In this document: positions 1 through 8,456 of the stretch, one piece after another
Position numbering within the stretch: position 1 is the first letter of the stretch
Layout: the number at the start of each line of letters is the position of its first letter
From: Methylobacterium adhaesivum
GTDB taxonomy: Bacteria > Pseudomonadota > Alphaproteobacteria > Rhizobiales > Beijerinckiaceae
Length of the DNA: 64,000 nucleotides
Reading direction: 5' to 3'
NCBI RefSeq assembly: GCF_022179065.1
Contig: NZ_BPQD01000001.1
Location: 1-64,000, forward strand
Translations under genes and position numbers: made by a program
The notes under the pieces: model-generated
Databases searched by the model: none
Told to the model about the DNA's origin: nothing
What the model saw: the letters and a program-made list of their open reading frames with translations, nothing else

Positions 1-421
1 TCGCCCCCTCACCCTCGCCCTTCGGGCTCACGTCGAACCCGGCGAGGGGTTCGACGTCCTCTCCCCGCACGCGGGGAGAGGGTGGGAGGGCCGCGAGGAT
101 CGTCGCGACGACGGCATCGGTCTGGGTCATGACGTCCGTGTTCCAGAAGCGAAGGACGCGATAGCCGCGTTGGTGCAGCCATGCGTCCCGGCGCGCGTCG
201 TGATCGTTCTCGGCATGCTGGCTGCCATCGGCCTCTATGACCAACCGCGCCTCACGACACACGAAATCCGCGATGTACGGACCGATCTGCTCCTGACGGA
301 CGAACTTGAAGCCGGCGAGGCGTCGGTCTCTCAAGCGCGACCAAAGCCGGTGCTCGGCGTCGGTTTCTCCACGGCGCAGGGACCGACGAAAGCGTGTGCG
401 AGCCGGCGTCGGTCCGCGCAT
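1..421 (-). CDS. DUF559 endonuclease-like protein (3' end outside window)
   Basis: This is a minus-strand frame starting at ATG 421, five bases after the murC stop, and running off the left edge with at least 140 residues. The core matches DUF559, a small PD-(D/E)XK/Vsr-like fold. PYIADF is at about 49-53, VIEADGSQH at about 61-69, and a C-terminal RGYRVLRFWNTDV strand at about 85-97. The acidic residues D52, E63 and D65 fit a nuclease site. DNA cleavage is inferred from the family and its role is unknown. After residue about 112 the protein becomes PSPRVRGED and similar, which is the translation of palindromic DNA rather than a folded domain. The reading frame overlaps none of murC but is close enough for co-transcription. 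The start is reasonable because no in-frame alternative lies upstream without entering murC. Confidence 0.8.
   Translation of the reverse strand, partial: MRGPTPARTRFRRSLRRGETDAEHRLWSRLRDRRLAGFKFVRQEQIGPYIADFVCREARLVIEADGSQHAENDHDARRDAWLHQRGYRVLRFWNTDVMTQTDAVVATILAALPPSPRVRGEDVEPLAGFDVSPKGEGEGA
4..81. repeat. Cluster of palindromes inside the DUF559 3' end
   Basis: Three adjacent inverted repeats are visible. The arms at 32-40 and 47-55 (GTCGAACCC/GGGTTCGAC) are perfect. The arms at 58-66 and 73-81 (CCTCTCCCC/GGGGAGAGG) are perfect. A small GCCC/GGGC hairpin sits at 17-27. The CCCTCTCC/GGAGAGGG core recurs at 53892-53930. These look like REP-type elements, here read through as coding sequence. 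Confidence 0.75.
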
Positions 422-425
422 CGCC

Positions 426-1841
426 TCACCCCTTCACTCCCTCCAGAGCCGCCAGCTCGCCCGGCAGGGCATAGGCCCATTGGGTGATGTTGCCGGCGCC
501 GAGGCACACCACGTAGTCGCCCGGCTTGGCGCGGCCGGCGACGATGCCGGCGAGTTCTTCCGAGCGGTCGAGGGCGATGGCGTCGCGGTGGCCGCGGGAT
601 TTCAGGCCCGCCACGAGGCCGTCGCGGTCCATGCCCTCGATGGGCGCCTCGCCCGCCGCGTAGACGGGGGCGACGATGACCGTGTCGGCGTCGTTGAAGC
701 AGGTGCAGAAATCGTCGAACAGGGAGGCGAGGCGCGTGTAGCGGTGGGGCTGCACGATGGCCACGACGTTCCCCTCCGTCGAGGCGCGGGCGGCCTTCAG
801 CACCGCCTTGATCTCCACGGGGTGGTGTCCGTAATCGTCGAAGATGAGGGCGCCGTTCCACTCGCCGGTCTTGGTGAAGCGGCGCTTGACCCCGCCGAAA
901 CCCGCGAGCGCCTTGCGGATCGCCTCCGGCTCGACGCCGAGCTCGTGCGCGACGGCGAGGGCCGCCGTGGCGTTCAGGGCGTTGTGCTTGCCCGGCATCG
1001 GCAGGATCAGGTCCTCCATCTCGAGGCGGAAGCCCGGACGCCGGTCGCGGATCATCACCCGGAAGCGGCTCTGGCCGCCGCGCAGGTCGATATCGATGAG
1101 GCGGACATCCGCCTGCGGGTTCTCGCCGTAGGTGATGATGCGCCGGTCCTCGATGTGCCCGACGAGGTCCTGCACCACGGGGTGGTCGATGCACATCACG
1201 GCAAAGCCGTAGAACGGGATGTTGTCGATGAAGCGCCGGAAGGCGTCCTTCACGGCGTCGAACGAGCCGAAATGGTCGAGGTGCTCCGGATCGATGTTCG
1301 TCACGATGGCGACGTCGGCCGGCAATTTCAGGAAGGTGCCGTCGGATTCGTCGGCCTCCACCACCATCCACTCGCCCTCGCCCATGCGGGCGTTGGTGCC
1401 GTAGGCGTTGATGATGCCGCCGTTGATGACGGTGGGGTCCATGTTGCCGGCATCGAGCAGGGTCGCGACCAGGGAAGTCGTGGTGGTCTTGCCGTGGGTG
1501 CCCGCGATGGCGACGCAGGACTTGAAGCGCATGAGCTCGGCCAGCATCTCGGCCCGGCGCACCACGGGCAGGCGCCGCTCGCGGGCGGCGACGAGTTCGG
1601 GGTTGTCGCGCTGGATGGCGGTGGAGACCACCACGAGGGCGGCGTCCTCGACGTTCTGGGCGGCGTGGCCCACGAAGGTGCGGATGCCCTTCTCGGCGAG
1701 GCGCCGCACGTTGGCGTTGTCGGAGGCGTCCGATCCCTGGACGGTGTAGCCGAGGTTCATCATCACCTCGGCGATGCCGGACATGCCGATGCCGCCGATG
1801 CCGATGAAGTGGATGGGACCGAGCTTGTCGGGCAGCTTCAT
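426..1841 (-). CDS. murC: UDP-N-acetylmuramate--L-alanine ligase MurC
   Basis: MurC is the cytoplasmic Mur ligase that adds L-alanine to UDP-MurNAc using ATP, the first peptide step of peptidoglycan precursor synthesis. The 471-residue product is full length. An N-terminal Rossmann domain carries [12 protein letters not shown] at 11-22. The ATP-binding loop GTHGKTTT is at 114-121. The central motif [10 protein letters not shown] and the ligase-domain DDYGHHP and QPHRYTR motifs are all present. The gene lies downstream of ftsW and murG on the same strand, the usual order of the division and cell-wall cluster, with a 57-base gap after murG. The next gene is DUF559 rather than murB, which normally follows in relatives. 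Confidence 0.98.
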   Translation of the reverse strand: MKLPDKLGPIHFIGIGGIGMSGIAEVMMNLGYTVQGSDASDNANVRRLAEKGIRTFVGHAAQNVEDAALVVVSTAIQRDNPELVAARERRLPVVRRAEMLAELMRFKSCVAIAGTHGKTTTTSLVATLLDAGNMDPTVINGGIINAYGTNARMGEGEWMVVEADESDGTFLKLPADVAIVTNIDPEHLDHFGSFDAVKDAFRRFIDNIPFYGFAVMCIDHPVVQDLVGHIEDRRIITYGENPQADVRLIDIDLRGGQSRFRVMIRDRRPGFRLEMEDLILPMPGKHNALNATAALAVAHELGVEPEAIRKALAGFGGVKRRFTKTGEWNGALIFDDYGHHPVEIKAVLKAARASTEGNVVAIVQPHRYTRLASLFDDFCTCFNDADTVIVAPVYAAGEAPIEGMDRDGLVAGLKSRGHRDAIALDRSEELAGIVAGRAKPGDYVVCLGAGNITQWAYALPGELAALEGVKG

Positions 1842-1898
1842 GGGATTGACCAGTCCAAGGCGGGAGCCGTCCGAGGCGGCGCCCGTGAAACAGAGGAA

Positions 1899-3008
1899 TC
1901 AGGTGCGGGCGGCCGTGGCGACGACGAGGTCGGCGAGGCGCTCGGCGGCGTCGTGGATGCCGGCGCTTTTGGCCGCTGCCGCCGCCGCGGTCAATTTTTC
2001 AGGCGCCGTGAAGCGGTCCACGAGTTCGGCGGCCAAGCGATCGGGCGTGAACGCGCTCTGGGGAATCGCCAGGGCGGCGCCGATGGCGGCCAGCGTCGCG
2101 GCGTTGGCGGCCTGGTCCTGATCGAGGGCACCGGGCAGCGGCACGAGGATCGACGGCCGGCCGATGGCGGCGAGCTCAGACACCGTGGAGGCGCCCGACC
2201 GGCCGATGACGAGGTGGGCGGCCGCCATCCGGGCCGGCAGGTCCTTGAAGAACGGCGCCGCCTCGAGACCGCCGAGCCCCAGGCCGAGATAGAGGTTCTG
2301 CACGGCGGTGAGGTCTTCCGCCCGCACCTGCTGCACGAGGTGGAGGCGCGCACGCAGATCCGCCGGCAGGCTCGCGATGGCTTTGGGCACCACCTCGCCC
2401 ATCACCCGCGCGCCCTGACTGCCGCCGAAGACGAGGAGATGCAGGGGGGCGTCCGCCGCCACGGAGGGATAGGGGGTGGAGGCCGCCTGGATCACCGCCG
2501 GGCGTAAGGGATTGCCGGTGTGGGTGCGCGGCGCCAACGCCTTCACGGGCACCCCGCGCACCTCTTTGAAGCCGGTGGCGATGGCCCGCGCCCCGCGCGC
2601 CAGGAACGCGTTGGCCCGGCCCATGACGGCGTTCTGCTCGTGCAGGATCGTCGGCACCCGCAGGATCTGCCCGGCGAGCATCGGCGGCACGGTGGGATAC
2701 CCGCCAAAACCCACGATGGCGGCGGGGTCGATGCGCTTGATCTGCCGGGCCGCGACCCCGAAGCCGCGCCCGAGGGTGAGAAGCGCCAGACCGCGCTGGA
2801 TCGGGGAACGCCCCGAGGGCGTCGCCGACGCGATGGTGACGATCTCGGAGGCCGGAAACCCCGTGGCGATGGAATCGACCCGCGCGTCGGTGGCGAGCAC
2901 CACCCGCACGCCGCGGGCGCGCAGGATGTGGGCGAGGCTCTCGGCCGGGAACAGATGCCCGCCGGTGCCGCCGGCACACAGGAGGACGGTAGCGGTGGCG
3001 ACGGTCAA
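1899..3008 (-). CDS. murG: UDP-GlcNAc:lipid I N-acetylglucosaminyltransferase MurG
   Basis: MurG converts lipid I to lipid II at the inner face of the cytoplasmic membrane. It is a GT28 (GT-B fold) protein of about 369 residues. The N-terminal glycine-rich loop LLCAGGTGGHLFP, the mid-protein HEQNAVMG and GFGGYP motifs, and the C-terminal donor site VFGGSQGA and GRSGASTVSEL are visible. The only sensible start is TTG at 3006-3008, because no ATG or GTG precedes the glycine-rich loop in frame. This TTG overlaps the ftsW stop (TTGA), indicating translational coupling. The frame is open far upstream across ftsW, but that part is antisense-free shadow and not MurG. Confidence 0.95.
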   Translation of the reverse strand: MTVATATVLLCAGGTGGHLFPAESLAHILRARGVRVVLATDARVDSIATGFPASEIVTIASATPSGRSPIQRGLALLTLGRGFGVAARQIKRIDPAAIVGFGGYPTVPPMLAGQILRVPTILHEQNAVMGRANAFLARGARAIATGFKEVRGVPVKALAPRTHTGNPLRPAVIQAASTPYPSVAADAPLHLLVFGGSQGARVMGEVVPKAIASLPADLRARLHLVQQVRAEDLTAVQNLYLGLGLGGLEAAPFFKDLPARMAAAHLVIGRSGASTVSELAAIGRPSILVPLPGALDQDQAANAATLAAIGAALAIPQSAFTPDRLAAELVDRFTAPEKLTAAAAAAKSAGIHDAAERLADLVVATAART

Positions 3009-4171
3009 CGCATCACTCCGGCGACGGTCGCCGGGGCGGTGCCCGGCGGCTTCTGGCTCAAGGTGGTGGTGCGCGGGCGCTTGCGGGTCAAGGCCACGAG
3101 GAAGCCCATGCCAAGCGCCAGCGACAGCATCGACGAGCCGCCGTAGGAGACGAACGGCAGGGTCATGCCCTTGGCCGGCATGAGCTGCACGTTCACCGCC
3201 ATGTTGATGCTGGCCTGCATCCCGAACAGGGTGACGAGGCCGGTGATGGCGAGGCGGGAGAAGGTGTCGTCCGTGCGCCGCGCGAGCTTGAGGCCGCGCA
3301 TGACGAGGTAGGCGAACAGGGTGACGAGGCCGAGGCAGACCAGAACGCCGAATTCCTCGCCGACGACGGAGAACAGGAAGTCCGTGTGCGCGTCGGGCAG
3401 GTGGCGCTTGGCGAGGCCCTCGCCGGGACCGACGCCGAACCAGCCACCGGCATTGAACGATTCGTGCGCCCAGAAGCCCTGGAAGTTGTCGCCCGAATCC
3501 GTGTTCATGAACCGGTCGATGCGCTCGCGCACGTGATAGAGGAACTTGTAGGCGACGCCGACGCCGAGCAGGCCCGCGACCCCGAGGCCCGCGACCCAGA
3601 ACCAGTGCAGGCCGGCCACGAAGAACAGCGCGCACCACACGATGGTGATGAGCATGGTCTGGCCGAAATCCGGCTGGAGCACGAGGGGCACGATGGTGAC
3701 GGGCAGCAGCAGGATCGCCAGGAAGCCGCCCGGCATGTCGCGGCGCTGGGCGCCTTCCGAGAACGCCCAGGCGGCCACCACCACGAAGGCCGGCTTCACG
3801 AATTCCGAGGGCTGCAGGCCGAAGGGGCCGAACTGGATCCAGCGGTGCGCGCCCTTGATCTCGGGGCCGAACTTGCCGGCGAGGATGCACAGAGCGACGC
3901 CGAGGAGCCACGTGCCCAGGGCCACGCGCCGGATGTGGCGCAGGGACAGGAACGACACGGCGACGATGATGAGCAGGGTCGGCGCGAGGTAGAGCGCCTG
4001 CCGGTTGAGGAAGTGGAAGGTCGGCAGACCGATCTTCTCCGCCACCGGCGGACCGCCGCCCATGAGAAAGACGAGGCCGGCCACCATCAGGGCACAGAGG
4101 CCCGCCAGCAGACCGCGATCGACGGTCCACCACCAGTCGGTGAGAGGCGTGCGTTCCGCGCGGGACATCAT
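3005..4171 (-). CDS. ftsW: Peptidoglycan glycosyltransferase FtsW
   Basis: FtsW is a SEDS-family integral membrane protein that polymerises lipid II at the division septum with its partner PBP. The 388-residue product has about ten hydrophobic segments. Visible SEDS signatures are LQPSEFVKP, LQPDFGQ, the large extracytoplasmic loop with HTDFLFSVVGEE, and KGMTLPFVSYGGSS near the C-terminus. I chose ATG 4171 because GGAGAG lies eight bases upstream; the next codon is also ATG, and an upstream ATG at 4231 would add an implausible basic tail. The gene is coupled to murG. Upstream the expected murD is absent. Confidence 0.96.
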   Translation of the reverse strand: MMSRAERTPLTDWWWTVDRGLLAGLCALMVAGLVFLMGGGPPVAEKIGLPTFHFLNRQALYLAPTLLIIVAVSFLSLRHIRRVALGTWLLGVALCILAGKFGPEIKGAHRWIQFGPFGLQPSEFVKPAFVVVAAWAFSEGAQRRDMPGGFLAILLLPVTIVPLVLQPDFGQTMLITIVWCALFFVAGLHWFWVAGLGVAGLLGVGVAYKFLYHVRERIDRFMNTDSGDNFQGFWAHESFNAGGWFGVGPGEGLAKRHLPDAHTDFLFSVVGEEFGVLVCLGLVTLFAYLVMRGLKLARRTDDTFSRLAITGLVTLFGMQASINMAVNVQLMPAKGMTLPFVSYGGSSMLSLALGMGFLVALTRKRPRTTTLSQKPPGTAPATVAGVMR

Positions 4172-4284
4172 GGACCGGGCTCTCCGTAAGGCCGGGCGCT
4201 CGAGCGAGCCGCCGCGGGCCGCCGGCCGCATCGGGGCCGGCTCGGCGCGATCCTGTGCCGGAATGGTAAACCAATCCTTGCCGA

Positions 4285-4875
4285 TCAGGGTCCGTCGTCG
4301 GCCGATTGCATCATCCGCGTCGCGACCCAGCCCACCGCGACGGCGACGCTGACGCCCCAGCCGACCTCGAGGAGGCGCGAGCCGAACATCTGCTGCGCCG
4401 TGCCGTGATGGGGCACGAGCAGGATGATCGTGGCGGTGATGCCGGCGAGCCGCCCGGCGCTCGCCACGTTGAGGAGCCAGCAGGCGGTCAGCGACAGGAT
4501 GACGGCCACCGCGTAGGCGACGAGATCCTGGCCGACGCTCCCCAGCACGGCGAGGCCGATGAGCCCGCCGGTGGCGGCGCCCAGGAACTGGTCGCGGGCC
4601 ATGGTGCGGGTGGCGCGGAACTCCGTCTGCACCACGGCAATGGCCGTGATGGCGCTCCAGAACCCTTCGCGCAGGTTGAGGGCTTGCGTCGGGATGTAGG
4701 CGATGAGGGCGGCGGCGGCCGACATCAGCCCATGCGCGGCGCCGCCGACGAGGCGACGCCGCAGGGGCAGGCGCTTGCGCAGGCGGGTGAGCTGCCGGCG
4801 CAGCCAGCCGATGCGCGCCTCGTCCCGCGTGGCCTCACCGGGCAGGATGGGCGTGTCCCGGATCTCGGGGGCCAT
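4285..4875 (-). CDS. FUSC-family aromatic acid exporter-like membrane protein
   Basis: This 196-residue protein resembles the membrane half of FUSC/DUF939-type proteins (YccS or aromatic acid exporter-like). An N-terminal cytoplasmic stretch of about 40 basic residues is followed by five or six hydrophobic helices from about residue 45 to 190. The sequence around 72-91 (FWSAITAIAVVQTEFRATR) is the typical first conserved block of the family. It lacks the soluble C-terminal domain of the larger members. The start at ATG 4875 lies five bases after the stop of the UV endonuclease gene, so the two are probably co-transcribed. The substrate cannot be inferred from sequence. Confidence 0.8.
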   Translation of the reverse strand: MAPEIRDTPILPGEATRDEARIGWLRRQLTRLRKRLPLRRRLVGGAAHGLMSAAAALIAYIPTQALNLREGFWSAITAIAVVQTEFRATRTMARDQFLGAATGGLIGLAVLGSVGQDLVAYAVAVILSLTACWLLNVASAGRLAGITATIILLVPHHGTAQQMFGSRLLEVGWGVSVAVAVGWVATRMMQSADDGP

Positions 4876-4880
4876 CGGGA

Positions 4881-5996
4881 TCAGGCGGCGCGCGCCGCCG
4901 CCGCGAGGCCGGCGGTCACACCCTCCGCCACCTGGGCGGCGATCTGCCCGGAGGCGAGGTTCTTGCTCTTGGCCTCGATCTCGAAATCCGCCCAGGCGAG
5001 GTGGCGGCCGACGAGAGCGTTCACGGCGCGGTTCCACATCATGTCGGAATGGGCGGCGAGGTCGCGCCGGGAATGCCCCGCCGCCGAGAGGGCAACGAAA
5101 TCCGGCGCCGCGTCGGGGTCGCTTCCCTCGAGGAGGGCTTCGCGCGAGACGCTGATATGGGCGATGGGGCGCACGCCGCGCCACGAGTCCTTCACCCGCG
5201 CGATACGCGGGTCGTCGGGCTCGATGTAGGCGCCCCCGCTCTCGACCCAGTGATGGTGCAGATCGAGCACCACCGGCACGGCGTCGGCGAGCTGCAGCAC
5301 CGTATCGAGGCCGAAGCAGTTCTCGTCGTTCTCGACCGTGATGAGGTCGCGCGCGGTCTGCGAGAGCAGGGGCAGGCTCGCCCGGAATCCCTCCACGCCG
5401 GGGTCGCGGGCGCCGACATGGATATTGATGTGGGCGCCGTGCGGATGCCAGTCCGCGCCGTAGCCCATGAGGGCCATCACCTCGGCATGGTACTCGAACT
5501 CGGCGATGCCGTTGGCCTGCGCCGCCGGATTGCGCGAGGCGATGACGCAGAACTGGCCCGGATGAAAGCTCAGTCGCACGCCGCCGGCCCGGGCGAGATC
5601 GCCGATGCGGGCGAGCTCGGGCTCGATGAGGGCGCGAAAGCCCGGCTCGGCGTAGAGGTCGCTGGCGACCGGGTGGGTGTAGCCGGGCAGGACGTTGCTC
5701 GCCATGCGCAGCAGCCGCTCGATGGGCGGGCGGCCCGCGACCCAGGCGATCTGCCGCTCCAGGGCGGCGAGGTTGTGCCGCGCCAGATCCTCGAGCCGCG
5801 CCCGTCGGGCGGCGGGTTCGAGGCGGGCGAGGTTGGCCATGGTGACGTGGGTGAGGTTCATCTCCAGGGCCGCCGCGCGGGCGGCCTTCAGGGTCTTGAA
5901 GCTCTCCGGCGGGGCTTCGAGGATGAACTTGCAACAGAAGCCGAGGCGCGGGGCACCGTCGGTCGCAGGGCTCGAAAGGCTGGGGTTCTGAGTCAT
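4881..5996 (-). CDS. uvsE: UV DNA damage endonuclease UvsE/UvdE
   Basis: UVDE enzymes are TIM-barrel metal-dependent endonucleases that nick 5' to UV photoproducts in an alternative to nucleotide excision repair. From ATG 5996 the product has 371 residues. Family motifs are in order: RLGFCCKF at 17-24, RLSFHPGQFCV at 141-151, NIHVG at 191-195, VENDE at 221-225 and LDLHHHW at 244-250. These supply the His and Glu/Asp metal ligands of the barrel. An upstream ATG at 6062 is possible but adds residues before the conserved start of the barrel. The linkage to a membrane transporter-like gene has no obvious functional meaning. UVDE is common in light-exposed leaf-surface bacteria. Confidence 0.93.
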   Translation of the reverse strand: MTQNPSLSSPATDGAPRLGFCCKFILEAPPESFKTLKAARAAALEMNLTHVTMANLARLEPAARRARLEDLARHNLAALERQIAWVAGRPPIERLLRMASNVLPGYTHPVASDLYAEPGFRALIEPELARIGDLARAGGVRLSFHPGQFCVIASRNPAAQANGIAEFEYHAEVMALMGYGADWHPHGAHINIHVGARDPGVEGFRASLPLLSQTARDLITVENDENCFGLDTVLQLADAVPVVLDLHHHWVESGGAYIEPDDPRIARVKDSWRGVRPIAHISVSREALLEGSDPDAAPDFVALSAAGHSRRDLAAHSDMMWNRAVNALVGRHLAWADFEIEAKSKNLASGQIAAQVAEGVTAGLAAAARAA

Positions 5997-6140
5997 CCTG
6001 GCCCCAACGCCGCAGGGGCGATTTGGTCCCGCGCTCTGCGCCGCCGCCCGGCCACACTCCATCGGAAAAATGTCGCGCCCGCGCCCCGCGACGCCGAGGC
6101 GCCATTGACGGGCCGGCGGGCGTCGCCTCTATCGGATGCC

Positions 6141-6509
6141 ATGCACGGATGCCGGCCTTGGGGAGCGCGTCACCGCGCGATCATCGCCGTGATCGCGCTC
6201 TATGCCCTGTGCCTTCAGGCGATCCTCGGCACGGCCGCCATGCCGTCGCCCATCGGGCAGGACAGCGGCCTGTGCCTGCACGAGGCCGGTGAAACCGGCT
6301 CCGACGCGCCCGCCCCCGTCCACGTCCACCTCGCCTGCTGCACGGCGGCCCAGGCTCTGCCCGGCCTCGACCTGCCGCCGGCCGTGTCGACGGACCTCGC
6401 GCGCCCCAACCGGCGCACGGCCCGCGTGGCGTGGCGCCCGCACGCGATGGCGCAGCCCCGGGCGCCGCCCCGGACACCAGCGCACGCCCGGGCACCGCCC
6501 GTCGCCTGA
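6141..6509 (+). CDS. DUF2946-like exported protein, copy A
   Basis: This small 122-residue protein has one N-terminal hydrophobic segment (about 13-33, AIIAVIALYALCLQAILG), then a Cys/His-rich stretch, CLHEAG at about 45-50 and HVHLACC at about 61-67, and finally a long Pro/Ala/Arg-rich tail. This arrangement is that of DUF2946 proteins, which often lie next to TonB-dependent metal receptors. The CxH, HxH and CC groups look suitable for metal binding; this is inference. It precedes the PepSY gene by 134 bases on the same strand. A second protein of the same type follows PepSY at 8061. Confidence 0.7.
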   Translation: MHGCRPWGARHRAIIAVIALYALCLQAILGTAAMPSPIGQDSGLCLHEAGETGSDAPAPVHVHLACCTAAQALPGLDLPPAVSTDLARPNRRTARVAWRPHAMAQPRAPPRTPAHARAPPVA

Positions 6510-6643
6510 GGGCGCCCGCCGTCCCGCCCCTCCGGCGGCGCGGACGCCCCGATCCCCGAACGCCCGTCCCGACAGGGGACGGCGATGGATCGGCCGTGCC
6601 CCCTGAGGCGCGGCTCAGAGCGCTCGCGCCCCGCAGGACCATC

Positions 6644-8029
6644 ATGCCCCGTTCCCTCACCGGCGATGCCCCGCCCTTCGATGCCCCCGCCTCGGCCAGC
6701 CCCGTCCGCGTCTCGCGCGAGGCGGTCTACCGCGCCGTCTGGCGCTGGCACTTCTATGCCGGGCTGATCTGCCTGCCGTTCCTCATCCTGCTCTCGACCA
6801 CGGGGGCGCTTTACCTTTTCAAGGACGAGATCAACGCCGCCCTGTTCCCTCGGCGCTTCGTCGTCCCGGCCTCGGACCGCCCCTCCCTCGGGCCGGACCG
6901 CCTCGTCTACGTGGCGAGCCAGGCGGTGCCGGACGCCGCGCCCCTCACCTATCTCGACCCGGCCGGACCGACCGACCCGGCGGTGGTCACCATGGCCAAG
7001 GACGGCGAGAAGACCCTGGTCAGCCTCGACCCGCGCAGCGGCGACGTCGTCGGCCGCGTCACGCCCGATGGCGACGTGATGATGGTGATCCGGCGCCTGC
7101 ACAGCCTGTCGTATTTCGGTCCGGTGGCCAACGGGATCGTCGAGGTGGTGGCGGGCTTTCTCATCGTCCTCGTCCTCACCGGCACCTACCTGTGGTGGCC
7201 GCGCGGGCAGGTCGGCGGCGTCGTCACCGTGCGGGGCGATCCGCGTCGGCGGGTGTGGTGGCGCGATCTCCACGCGGTGACGGGCTTCGTCGCCGGGGGC
7301 GGTTTGCTGTTCCTGGCGCTCACGGGCCTGCCCTGGTCCATCGTCTGGGGCCAGCAAGTGCGCGCCCTCTCGAACGCCGCCGGCCTCGGCCAGCCGAGCG
7401 CCCTGTGGGCGAGGGTACCGGTCTCGACCGTGCCCATGGGCGAGGCCCTCACCCAGGCCGGCTGGGCCCTGGAGGACGCGCCCGTGCCCCTGTCACGGCC
7501 GGCCCCCGCCGCGCCCATCGGCCTCGACCGGGCGGCGGCGATCCTGCGCGCGCGCGGCATGCCGGCGGGCTACGAACTCGCCCTGCCGGTGGGGCCGACC
7601 GGGGTCTATGCCGCCGCCGTCTACCCCCGCGACGTCGCCCGCCAACGCATGATCTCGCTGGACCAGTATACCGGCCGCCCCCTCGTCGACGTGCGGTTCT
7701 CGCAGATCGGGATCGTCGGCCGGGCGATCCAAGTCGGCATCGGCCTGCACAAGGGCGAGGTCTTCGGGCGCCTCAACCAGTTCCTGATGCTGGCCTTCTG
7801 CCTCGCCGGCATCGCCCTCAGCGTCACCGCCGGGGTGATGTGGTGGAAGCGTCGGCCCTCGGGCAGCCTCGGCATCCCGCCCTGGCCGCGCGCACCCGGA
7901 ATCGTCGCCGGGGTCACCCTCCTCGTCGTCGGGCTGGGCGCCCTGTTTCCCCTCACGGGGGCGGCGATCCTCGCCATGATCCTCGCCGATTGCGGCCTGC
8001 GCGCCCTGACGGGGCGGCGCCCGGCCTGA
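6644..8029 (+). CDS. PepSY-associated transmembrane protein
   Basis: This 461-residue inner-membrane protein has the PepSY_TM architecture. The first helix follows VWRWHFYAGLICLPF (about 28-55). A periplasmic PepSY-like region comes next, then RLHSLSYFG and a helix ending LVLTGTYLWWPR. WWRDLHAVTGFV leads the third helix, and after a second periplasmic region the fourth follows GLHKGEVFGRLNQF and ends in VMWWKRR. A last pair of hydrophobic segments is at the C-terminus. Conserved His/Trp pairs at the helix ends are typical. Such proteins are encoded with siderophore or metal receptors and several act as inner-membrane reductases. ATG 6644 is preceded by AGGA at a good distance. Confidence 0.88.
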   Translation: MPRSLTGDAPPFDAPASASPVRVSREAVYRAVWRWHFYAGLICLPFLILLSTTGALYLFKDEINAALFPRRFVVPASDRPSLGPDRLVYVASQAVPDAAPLTYLDPAGPTDPAVVTMAKDGEKTLVSLDPRSGDVVGRVTPDGDVMMVIRRLHSLSYFGPVANGIVEVVAGFLIVLVLTGTYLWWPRGQVGGVVTVRGDPRRRVWWRDLHAVTGFVAGGGLLFLALTGLPWSIVWGQQVRALSNAAGLGQPSALWARVPVSTVPMGEALTQAGWALEDAPVPLSRPAPAAPIGLDRAAAILRARGMPAGYELALPVGPTGVYAAAVYPRDVARQRMISLDQYTGRPLVDVRFSQIGIVGRAIQVGIGLHKGEVFGRLNQFLMLAFCLAGIALSVTAGVMWWKRRPSGSLGIPPWPRAPGIVAGVTLLVVGLGALFPLTGAAILAMILADCGLRALTGRRPA

Positions 8030-8060
8030 GGCCGCTCCGCTGCCACCGGGTGCGTGCCCC

Positions 8061-8420
8061 GTGACTCCCCCTCCCCTCCGGCGCTCCCTCGGCGCCCTCC
8101 TCCTCGTGCTGGCCGTGTGGCTGCAGGCCCTGGCGCCGGGCGTCGCCCTCGGCCTGTCCGCACGCGATCCCCTCGCCGGGGCGATCCTCTGCGGCCACGA
8201 TGGACCGCGCGCCGTTGCATCGCAGGACGAGGCGCCGGGGCCGTGCCCCGCCTGTCCGTTCTGCGCCGGCATCGCCACCGCCCCCCTGGTGCCGACGGCC
8301 CCCGTTCTCGCCCGCGCCACCCACTGGCACGCTGTGGCCTGGGCGACGCCGCCCCCGAGCCCGTCCCTGCGCCGGCCCAAGCCCCCCGGCCAGCCCCGAG
8401 CACCGCCCGTCCCGTCCTGA
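8061..8420 (+). CDS. DUF2946-family exported protein, copy B
   Basis: This 119-residue protein uses a GTG start 31 bases after the PepSY stop. It has an N-terminal signal-like helix (about 8-32) and then CGHDGP and CPACPFCAG at about 61-71, the Cys-rich signature of DUF2946. The tail is Pro/Arg-rich, as in copy A at 6141. It sits between PepSY and the TonB receptor, 36 bases before the latter, so the cluster is probably one transcript. A metal-handling role (copper or iron) is suggested by the family's association with receptors such as OprC, but this is inference. Confidence 0.75.
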   Translation: MTPPPLRRSLGALLLVLAVWLQALAPGVALGLSARDPLAGAILCGHDGPRAVASQDEAPGPCPACPFCAGIATAPLVPTAPVLARATHWHAVAWATPPPSPSLRRPKPPGQPRAPPVPS

Positions 8421-8456
8421 TCGCGCCGCCCCCCCCTTCGACCGATCGGACGTGTC

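Noticed and set aside
306-2507. Long open plus-strand frame across murC and murG
   Set aside because: It is antisense to well-supported genes, His/Gly/Val-rich without any known domain, as expected in very high GC DNA.
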